A stretch of 14,749 nt of DNA from an uncultured Bacteroidales bacterium (GTDB lineage Bacteria > Bacteroidota > Bacteroidia > Bacteroidales > P3), in assembly GCA_937884485.1 (NCBI GenBank), contig CALGCG010000021.1:1-14749 (forward strand). The letters are read 5' to 3'. A program made the translations under genes and the position numbers. Under the pieces are notes generated by a model. The model saw only the letters and a program-made list of their open reading frames with translations. It ran no database searches and was not told where the DNA came from. Positions 1 through 6,606 of the stretch are shown here, in pieces; the first letter of the stretch is position 1, and the number at the start of each line of letters is the position of its first letter.

Positions 1-11
1 TTTTTCTCAAT

Positions 12-115
12 GAGGGGGTAAGGAGAGGGGAAAGAGGGGAGTAAGAGGGGGTGCGTCTTAGGTGCTGGTTTGCTGCGGGTTGGGGGAGGGGTAAAGTGGG
101 GGAAAAACTGCGGGG
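12..115 (+). other. G-rich purine tract with two G-quadruplex-type motifs
   Basis: The first 120 bases hold no recognisable gene. The + strand is strongly purine-biased. The first G-run set lies at 14-18, 27-30, 36-39 and 47-51, with spacers of 8, 5 and 7 nt. A second, tighter set lies at 77-79, 82-86, 88-91 and 98-102, with spacers of 2, 1 and 6 nt, followed by GGGG at 112-115. The second set fits the usual G3+/loop 1-7 pattern. The tract ends about 25 nt before the -33 box of the mmd operon promoter and lies on the non-template strand of that operon. Folding and any regulatory role are inferred; the G-runs are seen directly. Confidence 0.5.
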
Positions 116-142
116 CGAACTTTCTGTCGGGCAGTTTTTTTT
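103..142 (+). terminator. Terminator-like hairpin upstream of the mmd operon
   Basis: The outer stem is A5-CTGC (103-111) against GCAG-T5 (131-139). Inside it is a weaker 3-bp stem, CGA (116-118) with TCG (127-129). The T-run continues to 142. It would terminate + strand transcription entering from a gene left of the window, although the inner loop is imperfect. Its T-run directly overlaps the TTTG -33 box of the next promoter. Confidence 0.4.
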
Positions 143-171
143 GTCCATATTGTAAAAATTTTGTATATTTG
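140..171 (+). promoter_or_regulatory. Bacteroidetes-type promoter of the mce-mmd operon
   Basis: TTTG at 140-143 and TATATTTG at 164-171 are separated by 20 nt, matching the Bacteroidetes housekeeping consensus (TTTG at -33, TAnnTTTG at -7). Transcription would start near 178 and give a 5' leader of about 90 nt before the epimerase ATG at 271. The leader holds a short inverted repeat, TCTAAC (199-204) with GTTAGA (214-219), and then an AT-rich run with A7 just before the start codon. There is no Shine-Dalgarno motif, as is usual in this phylum. Confidence 0.75.
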
Positions 172-270
172 CATTTTCACCCCCGGCGTCCTTTGGCGTC
201 TAACGGTGTGATTGTTAGAGGTATGAACATTAGAATATTAATATAATAAATAATAAAAACAAAAAAAGAT

Positions 271-678
271 ATGACACCTTCACACATTGAACACATCGGC
301 ATTGCCGTCACCAATCTCGACGAAGCTATCCGCTATTGGGAGGACGTTATGGGCCTCAAGTGCTACGCCATCGAGGAAGTCAAGGACCAGAAAGTCAAGA
401 CCGCATTCTTCCGCTGCGGCGACGTCAAGATAGAGCTCCTCGAGCCCACCTGCCCCGAGAGCACCATCGCCTCCTTCATCGAGAAGAACGGCGGCAAGGG
501 CGGCATGCACCACATCGCTTTCGCCATGGAGAACACCGACCAGGCCCTCAACGAGGCCAAGGACAAGGGCGTCCGCCTCATCGACCAGCAGAGCCGTCCC
601 GGTGCCGAAGGCCTGCACATCGGCTTCCTGCATCCGAAGAGCACCCTGGGCGTGCTGACCGAGTTCTGCTGCAAATAA
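271..678 (+). CDS. mce: Methylmalonyl-CoA epimerase
   Basis: This 135-residue single-domain VOC/glyoxalase-fold protein interconverts (R)- and (S)-methylmalonyl-CoA, linking methylmalonyl-CoA mutase to the decarboxylase encoded next to it. The length is normal for the family. The expected metal and active-site positions are visible: H8 in the first beta strand (HIEHIGIAV), E55 in IELLEP, H81 in GGMHHIAF and E131 in LTEFC near the C-terminus. The GKGGMHHIAF segment is a strong family signature. The ATG at 271 follows an A-rich leader and begins exactly where the family does. It is the first gene after the promoter and lies 81 nt before mmdA, consistent with one operon. Other VOC lyases are possible in principle, but motif and context together make epimerase near certain. 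Confidence 0.95.
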   Translation: MTPSHIEHIGIAVTNLDEAIRYWEDVMGLKCYAIEEVKDQKVKTAFFRCGDVKIELLEPTCPESTIASFIEKNGGKGGMHHIAFAMENTDQALNEAKDKGVRLIDQQSRPGAEGLHIGFLHPKSTLGVLTEFCCK

Positions 679-696
679 ACAGGATACACTTTCATT

Positions 697-713
697 GCCG
701 GCAGGATGCCGGC
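697..713 (+). promoter_or_regulatory. Intercistronic GC hairpin between mce and mmdA
   Basis: GCCGGC (697-702) and GCCGGC (708-713) flank the loop AGGAT. GCCGGC is self-complementary, so the two copies pair as a 6-bp all-GC stem. No T-run follows, so this is not a standard terminator. It may protect or punctuate the mRNA. The decamer TGCCGGCAGG recurs in the palindrome at 14505-14516. Confidence 0.4.
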
Positions 714-759
714 GCCCCAAACAAGCAAAAAAACAAAAACAATTTAATAGAATTTAGTT

Positions 760-2319
<1,560 letters not shown>

Positions 2320-2321
2320 AC

Positions 2322-2349
2322 AGTTATGAGTTAATCGTTAAGAGTTAAG
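2322..2349. repeat. Degenerate heptamer tract 1 (mmdA / lipoprotein gap)
   Basis: Four tandem 7-nt units, AGTTATG, AGTTAAT, CGTTAAG and AGTTAAG, start 2 nt after the mmdA stop codon. The same family in reverse complement occurs at 10368-10395. The rest of the 89-nt gap is AT-rich and shows no promoter consensus. Confidence 0.7.
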
Positions 2350-2408
2350 AAATACATTATTTTTTAATCAATTTTTTTATTAACCCTTATTTAAAACATC
2401 AAAAAAAA

Positions 2409-2681
2409 ATGAAGAAAGTTCTTTTGACCGCCGTTGCCGCCATGGCCATGTTTGCCATGACCGCTTGTGGAAACAACAACCAGCCCGCCGAGGCTACCGA
2501 CACCGCCGCCGTTGAGGCCGCTGCCACCGAGCAGTGCGACAAACAGTGCGACAAGCACTGCGAGGGCGACACCGCCGCCTGCTGCAAGCAGGGTGAGGCC
2601 GTCGAAGGCCATGCCTGCGAGAAGGCCGAGGGCCAGGGTTGCGAGAAACAGTGCGACAAGAAGTGCGAGAAAGCCCAGTAA
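2409..2681 (+). CDS. Small Cys-rich lipoprotein within the mmd operon
   Basis: This 90-residue exported lipoprotein has no recognised family. A lipoprotein signal (MKKVLLTAVAAMAMFAMTAC) ends at lipobox Cys20. It is followed by an Asn/Ala/Glu/Thr-rich linker (21-42) and a Cys-rich region with nine further cysteines at 43, 47, 51, 58, 59, 70, 78, 82 and 86. Two clusters are near copies: CDKQCDKHC (43-51) and CEKQCDKKC (78-86), both C-x3-C-x3-C. The rest is charged (Lys, Glu, Asp), with no hydrophobic core for a normal globular fold, which suggests metal binding or a disulfide-rich structure in the periplasm. It lies between mmdA and the OadG gene on the same strand and is probably co-transcribed. 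The link to the pump is inferred from position only. The ATG at 2409 directly follows a run of A residues. Confidence 0.85.
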   Translation: MKKVLLTAVAAMAMFAMTACGNNNQPAEATDTAAVEAAATEQCDKQCDKHCEGDTAACCKQGEAVEGHACEKAEGQGCEKQCDKKCEKAQ

Positions 2682-2690
2682 AGTGTTTTT

Positions 2691-2754
2691 CGGTTTAAGG
2701 TTCTCGGTTGCAAAGAACCTTGAACCTTAAACCGTAAACCTTAAACTTTTTTTT
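2691..2754 (+). repeat. Heptamer tract 2, head-to-head, forming a hairpin with T-run
   Basis: Tandem heptamers AACCTTG, AACCTTA, AACCGTA, AACCTTA and AACTTTT run from 2716 to 2750. Complementary-sense units (GGTTTAA, GGTTCTC, GGTTGCA) precede them from 2692. As a result 2691-2703 and 2722-2734 form a perfect 13-bp inverted repeat with an 18-nt loop. An alternative pairing, GTTTAAGG (2693-2700) with CCTTAAAC (2739-2746), is followed directly by T8 (2747-2754). This could give partial termination between the lipoprotein and OadG genes. Confidence 0.65.
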
Positions 2755-2776
2755 GATGTTGCAATAAACAAGAACA

Positions 2777-3781
2777 ATGAGTACCATAAATAAAATGCTG
2801 ATAGCAGGTCTGTTCTGCTTCGCCATGCTCGGCGTATCGGCGCAGGGGCACCACCACGAGGGTAGCCCGCGTCCCGACGCTGTTGCCGGAGCAACCGCCC
2901 CTGCCGAACCCCGTCCCGAGCAGCCCCACGAGGGTTGCATGATGCACGGCATGGTTCCCACGGTGGACTTCCAGAGCGTAAAGATCTGCTTTGCACCCCA
3001 GATGGGTGCCTTCATAGCCATCGACAGTATCGAATGCTCCGTGCACCTTGTGAAGATGGTGGGCGAAAAGCTCGACACAGTCGGTAGCTACCAAACCGAC
3101 AATATTCACAAACGTCACGACCTGAAGAACATCCTTCGTCCCGTCAGTGTCGGCGCCATGGGCAAATTCATCGTTGTACTGGCCTCGGCCGTCAACGACA
3201 CCGCCTACGTGGCCCTGCTGGACCAGGAGATGAACGTTGTGGCCCGCCGCGAGTTCAGCAGCCCGATGTATGCCATGCACTTCGAGCACGGCCAGATGTT
3301 CGTCGTCGGTCGCAACCCCTACGGCTACGACATCAACGTCATCTCGCTGCACGGCGGCCTGGAGAACTTCGCCAACGGCGAGGCCCTGACCCACCACTAC
3401 CGCGTGGCCAAGCAGAGCGAGAAGATCAAGTCGTCCGACCCCGTGGGCATCGGCCTCACGGCTGTTGCCGTGGCTGTGGTCTTCCTTGCCTTGGTGTGCA
3501 TCAGCCTTATCATTTCCGGTTCCGGCAAGTTGATGAGTGGCATGGGTGACAAGAAGAAGAACGACAAGAAGAAAGGTGGCGCCGCCATTGCCGCCGCGGC
3601 TCAGGCTGCCGACATGGAAGGCGAGATTTATGCCGCCATCGCCGCCGCCATCCACCTATACAACGACGAACTGCACGACGAAGAGGACACCGTCATCACC
3701 ATCCAGAAGGTGGAGCGTGAATGGACGCCCTGGAACGCCAAGTTCTATAATATGAATCAATATTTTAATAACAGAAAGTAG
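2777..3781 (+). CDS. OadG-family subunit of the Na+-pumping decarboxylase with exported N-terminal extension
   Basis: This 334-residue protein anchors and assembles the decarboxylase at the inner membrane. The OadG part is C-terminal: a single membrane helix at about 223-247 (VGIGLTAVAVAVVFLALVC...), a Lys-rich cytoplasmic stretch (GDKKKNDKKK, 257-266), an Ala-rich linker and the small domain EIYAAIAAAIHLY, which ends in EREWTPWNAKFYNMNQYF. Ahead of it stands a signal peptide (1-22, ending VSA), a His/Met/Cys-containing segment (GHHHEG at 24-29, HEGCMMHGM at 51-59) and a beta-strand-rich region (60-200). All of these would lie in the periplasm if the single helix is oriented as in classical OadG. 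Typical OadG proteins have roughly 80-120 residues, so most of this one is extra. Only 2 nt separate it from mmdC. It corresponds to the delta (MmdD) subunit of Veillonella-type enzymes. Confidence 0.85.
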   Translation: MSTINKMLIAGLFCFAMLGVSAQGHHHEGSPRPDAVAGATAPAEPRPEQPHEGCMMHGMVPTVDFQSVKICFAPQMGAFIAIDSIECSVHLVKMVGEKLDTVGSYQTDNIHKRHDLKNILRPVSVGAMGKFIVVLASAVNDTAYVALLDQEMNVVARREFSSPMYAMHFEHGQMFVVGRNPYGYDINVISLHGGLENFANGEALTHHYRVAKQSEKIKSSDPVGIGLTAVAVAVVFLALVCISLIISGSGKLMSGMGDKKKNDKKKGGAAIAAAAQAADMEGEIYAAIAAAIHLYNDELHDEEDTVITIQKVEREWTPWNAKFYNMNQYFNNRK

Positions 3782-3783
3782 CA

Positions 3784-4224
3784 ATGAAGAATTACAAGCT
3801 CAAGATAAACGGCAACGACTACAATGTTGACATCAACGAGGTCGAAGGCCAGGAAATAAAGCTCAACGTCAACGGCACCGACTATGTGGTGACCGTGGAC
3901 CAGGAAATGAAGCCCACCAAGAAACCCGTGGCCCGTCCCGCCGCTGCCCAGGCCGCCCAGGTGGCTCCCGCCGCCGGCGGCGCCGTGCAGAAGAGCAACG
4001 CCCCCGCTGCCGGCAACAAGGTGACCACCCCGCTGCCCGGCACCATCCTCGACGTGTTTGTCAACGTCGGCGACGCTGTGAAGAGCGGTCAGACCGTCGT
4101 CCTGCTCGAGGCCATGAAGATGGAGAACAACATCGAGGCCGACTGCGACGGTACCGTCAAGGAAGTCAAAGTCCGCAAGGGCGACAGCGTCCTCGAGGGC
4201 GATGTGCTGGTTGTTATTGGATAA
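3784..4224 (+). CDS. mmdC: Biotin carboxyl carrier subunit of methylmalonyl-CoA decarboxylase
   Basis: This 146-residue biotin carrier shuttles CO2 between MmdA and MmdB. It has three parts: an N-terminal beta-rich segment (1-42), a flexible Ala/Pro-rich linker (about 43-78) and a biotinyl/lipoyl domain (79-146). The biotinylation motif EAMKMEN lies at 109-115, so K112 is the biotin-bearing lysine. It starts 2 nt after the OadG stop codon, the tightest junction of this operon, implying translational coupling. Size and layout match the gamma subunit of sodium-pumping decarboxylases rather than the longer biotin carboxylase fusions. Confidence 0.95.
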   Translation: MKNYKLKINGNDYNVDINEVEGQEIKLNVNGTDYVVTVDQEMKPTKKPVARPAAAQAAQVAPAAGGAVQKSNAPAAGNKVTTPLPGTILDVFVNVGDAVKSGQTVVLLEAMKMENNIEADCDGTVKEVKVRKGDSVLEGDVLVVIG

Positions 4225-4241
4225 AGTAGAATCATTAACGT

Positions 4242-4261
4242 GTACACCGCAAGCGGTGTAC
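4242..4261 (+). promoter_or_regulatory. Perfect hairpin between mmdC and mmdB
   Basis: GTACACCGC (4242-4250) and GCGGTGTAC (4253-4261) are exact complements around AA. In RNA they would fold as an 8-bp stem with a CAAG tetraloop. No T-run follows. It sits mid-gap, 22 nt before the mmdB ATG, and could act on mRNA stability or on mmdB translation. Confidence 0.55.
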
Positions 4262-4283
4262 CACAGAACAAATTATTGAAGAA

Positions 4284-5453
4284 ATGATTAGTTTAGCAAC
4301 AGGTGGCTTCATGGAGTTCATGTCGACGCAGCTGGTCCAGTTTCTGGAATACACCGGCTTCGCCAATGTGACGTGGGGCCACATAGCCATGATTTTGATC
4401 GGCTTGGTGTTCATTTTCCTGGGCATCAAGTACGAGTTTGAACCTCTTCTGCTGGTGCCTATCGGATTCGGTATGCTCATCGGCAACATCCCGTTCTATC
4501 CCGGATTGAAGATTGGCATCTACGAACAAGGGTCGGTGCTCAACATTCTCTACCATGGAGTGCAGAACGGATGGTATCCACCCTTGATATTCTTAGGCAT
4601 CGGCGCCATGACGGACTTCTCGGCGTTGCTGTCGAACCCCAAACTGATGCTTATCGGTGCCGCCGCCCAGGTGGGTATTTTTGCCGCCTATATGGGTGCT
4701 TTGGCCCTGGGCTTCATGCCCAACGAGGCTGGTGCCATCGGTATCATCGGCGGTGCCGACGGCCCGACGGCCATCTTCATCTCCAGCCAGTTGGCTCCCG
4801 AGCTGATGGGTGCCATCGCCGTGTCGGCCTATAGCTACATGGCCCTTGTGCCCGTCATCCAGCCGCCCATCATGCGCATGCTCACCACCCAGAAGGAGCG
4901 CACCATCCGCATGAAACCTCCGCGCCAGGTCTCCAAGCTGGAGAAGATCACCTTCCCCATCATTGGCCTGCTGTTCTGCGCCTTCATTGTGCCGAGCGGT
5001 TTGCCCCTGCTGGGTATGCTCTTCTTCGGCAACCTGCTGAAAGAGTGCGGTGTCACCAAACGCCTCAGCGATGTGGCCTCCAACGCCATCGTCAACATCT
5101 GCACGCTGCTCATCGGCATCACCGTGGGTGCTTCGACCCAGGCTTCGGTGTTCCTGAGCGGCAAGAGCGTGATGATTTTCGCCCTCGGTGCCGGTTCGTT
5201 CATCGTGGCCACCTTCTGCGGTGTGCTCTTCGTGAAGATCATGAACCTCTTCCTGAAGGAAGGCAACAAGATCAACCCCCTCATCGGCAACTCCGGCGTC
5301 AGCGCTGTGCCCGACGCCGCCCGTGTGTCGAACAATGTGGGTCTGGAATACGACAAGACCAACTACCTCCTGCAGCACGCTATGGGTCCCAATGTGGCCG
5401 GCGTTGTGGGAAGTGCTGTGGCTGCCGGTATCCTGCTGGCTTTCCTGCACTAA
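4284..5453 (+). CDS. mmdB: Na+-translocating methylmalonyl-CoA decarboxylase beta subunit (membrane pump)
   Basis: This 389-residue polytopic membrane protein decarboxylates carboxybiotin and exports Na+, conserving the energy of decarboxylation. The family hallmarks are present. GGADGPTAIF (156-165) contains D159, equivalent to the Na+-binding Asp203 of Klebsiella OadB. SAYSYMALVP (181-190) carries the conserved tyrosine region, and GNSGVSAVPDAARVS (335-349) carries the conserved Asn/Ser. Several hydrophobic helices alternate with re-entrant, Gly-rich stretches. Length is as expected. The start at ATG 4284 gives a short amphipathic N-terminus before the first helix. It is the last gene of the operon, with a strong terminator 18 nt downstream of its stop codon. 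Confidence 0.96.
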   Translation: MISLATGGFMEFMSTQLVQFLEYTGFANVTWGHIAMILIGLVFIFLGIKYEFEPLLLVPIGFGMLIGNIPFYPGLKIGIYEQGSVLNILYHGVQNGWYPPLIFLGIGAMTDFSALLSNPKLMLIGAAAQVGIFAAYMGALALGFMPNEAGAIGIIGGADGPTAIFISSQLAPELMGAIAVSAYSYMALVPVIQPPIMRMLTTQKERTIRMKPPRQVSKLEKITFPIIGLLFCAFIVPSGLPLLGMLFFGNLLKECGVTKRLSDVASNAIVNICTLLIGITVGASTQASVFLSGKSVMIFALGAGSFIVATFCGVLFVKIMNLFLKEGNKINPLIGNSGVSAVPDAARVSNNVGLEYDKTNYLLQHAMGPNVAGVVGSAVAAGILLAFLH

Positions 5454-5470
5454 TTGGAAAGCTTATAAAA

Positions 5471-5510
5471 CAAAAAAAGTCCACCGTCGAAACGGTGGAC
5501 TTTTTTGTTT
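5471..5510. terminator. Strong bidirectional Rho-independent terminator
   Basis: A perfect 9-bp stem, GTCCACCGT (5479-5487) with ACGGTGGAC (5492-5500), closes on the loop CGAA. It is flanked by A7 (5472-5478) and T6 (5501-5506), so each strand has a U-run after its hairpin. It lies between the convergent mmdB (+) and nitroreductase (-) genes and serves both. Confidence 0.92.
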
Positions 5511-5523
5511 GCAGTGTTTTTCT

Positions 5524-6084
5524 TTATTCCGCCCAGCGGACGTAATCGGCCTTGCGGGGCAGGGGAGAGGGGATGTCTTTTGCAGGGTAGCCGAGGACGA
5601 GGTGGTCGATGCCCTCGTAGTCGCCTTCGATGCCGAGTTCTTTGAGAATCTGCTTGCCTTCGGGGCTGTCGAACTCCTCCTTGGCGCGGTGTATCCAACA
5701 GGAGGCCAGACCGACGGCATGGGCGGCGTTGGCCAGATTGGTGAGCACAGAGCAGCCGTCGTAGAGGTAGGTGGGTACCGAGCGGTCGGCAAGAACAATG
5801 AGTACAACGGGAGCGCCGTAGAAGGGGTCGAAGCCATCGGGAGCGGTCTTCTCGCCACGTTGACGCTTCAGGTTGTTCCAGATGGTGGCGTTCATCTGCG
5901 ACAGGCGGTTGCGCAGGTCGGGATTGGTGACGGCAACAATGATGGGACTCTGCTTGCCATGACCCGTAGGAGCCCAGGTGCCGGCTTCGCACACCCTGGC
6001 AATGAGTTCATGCTCCGGCATATCAGACAAGAAAGCGCGACAACTGCGCCGCGCTTTCATATTTTCAAGTGCTTGAAGGTTCAT
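5524..6084 (-). CDS. Nitroreductase-family FMN oxidoreductase
   Basis: This 186-residue protein should bind FMN and use NAD(P)H to reduce nitro compounds, quinones or another unknown acceptor. The FMN phosphate-binding start RRSCR (12-16), the loop WAPTGHGKQSP (37-47), the Gly-rich C-part GLASCWI (125-131) and the closing LGYP (164-167) all fit the family. The length suits a compact subgroup; members normally act as cytoplasmic homodimers. The true substrate cannot be read from sequence. Its ATG overlaps the TGA of the upstream lipoprotein gene (ATGA, 6081-6084), so translation of the two is probably coupled. The shared terminator at 5471-5510 follows 14 nt after the stop codon. Confidence 0.9.
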   Translation of the reverse strand: MNLQALENMKARRSCRAFLSDMPEHELIARVCEAGTWAPTGHGKQSPIIVAVTNPDLRNRLSQMNATIWNNLKRQRGEKTAPDGFDPFYGAPVVLIVLADRSVPTYLYDGCSVLTNLANAAHAVGLASCWIHRAKEEFDSPEGKQILKELGIEGDYEGIDHLVLGYPAKDIPSPLPRKADYVRWAE

Positions 6085-6524
6085 TTATCCAAGGTTTTTA
6101 CTACTCTGACAAAAGTGGGGGCGGCATTGCTGACCTCGGTGGTGGAAGTGTTTTGATTGATCGTGCCTAACTGTTGTGCACCCAGCAAGGTATTGATGAA
6201 ACTGCCGGCGTTCTGGTTGGTGATAAGACCTGCAGAGGTGAGGATCAAACCACTGGTGAAGGCGTTGCGATAGGTGTTGTTGTCTTTGTTCTGACGCAGC
6301 TGGGTGTATGCGGTGGCCAGGGCCAGGGCGTTGGTGAGGTTGTTGGCGTTGGTGAGGTCAATGGTACCAGTGCTCTTATAGCTGTTGTAAAGACCAAGGA
6401 CTGCGGAACCACACGTTTGGCCCAGTGCCTGGGCGGCAGAATTGGAAGCACCTGCGCTCAATATGTTACAAGAAGCCATAGCCAGTGTGGCGGCGCAGAC
6501 AAATAAGATTGCTAAACGTTTCAT
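6081..6524 (-). CDS. Small Asn/Thr/Ala-rich lipoprotein, function unknown
   Basis: This 147-residue protein has a lipoprotein signal ending in LAMASC, with Cys19 as the lipidation site. The mature part has one further Cys (C38) and is rich in Asn, Thr, Ala and Leu. It has mildly hydrophobic segments (about 61-70 and 89-101, TSGLILTSAGLIT) but no clear transmembrane helix. I do not recognise the family. A -7 promoter element lies upstream at 6567-6574, and the stop codon overlaps the nitroreductase start by 4 nt, making a two-gene unit. Base composition is somewhat more AT-rich than in the mmd genes. Confidence 0.85.
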   Translation of the reverse strand: MKRLAILFVCAATLAMASCNILSAGASNSAAQALGQTCGSAVLGLYNSYKSTGTIDLTNANNLTNALALATAYTQLRQNKDNNTYRNAFTSGLILTSAGLITNQNAGSFINTLLGAQQLGTINQNTSTTEVSNAAPTFVRVVKTLDK

Positions 6525-6566
6525 GTTGTGTTACTTTTTATTGATTATACATTATGTTTTAGATTG

Positions 6567-6590
6567 CAAAAATACACTTTTTTTTACAAA
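6567..6590 (-). promoter_or_regulatory. Possible promoter of the lipoprotein-nitroreductase unit
   Basis: On the - strand TATTTTTG (6574-6567) matches the -7 consensus TAnnTTTG and lies about 43 nt upstream of the ATG at 6524. The nearest TTTG (6590-6587) is only 12 nt further up, shorter than the usual spacing of about 20 nt. The -7 element is therefore good and the -33 box doubtful. The gap 6525-6606 holds nothing else recognised, and no clear terminator follows the ABC-F gene. Confidence 0.45.
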
Positions 6591-6606
6591 TGGCATTTTT
6601 ATTTTG

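Noticed and set aside
178..270. Possible riboswitch (e.g. cobalamin) in the mmd leader
   Set aside because: The leader is only about 90 nt and mostly AT-rich; one 6-bp inverted repeat is visible and no B12-box-like sequence was found.
2322..2349. CRISPR-like repeats
   Set aside because: Units are contiguous 7-mers without spacers, and no cas genes are in the window.
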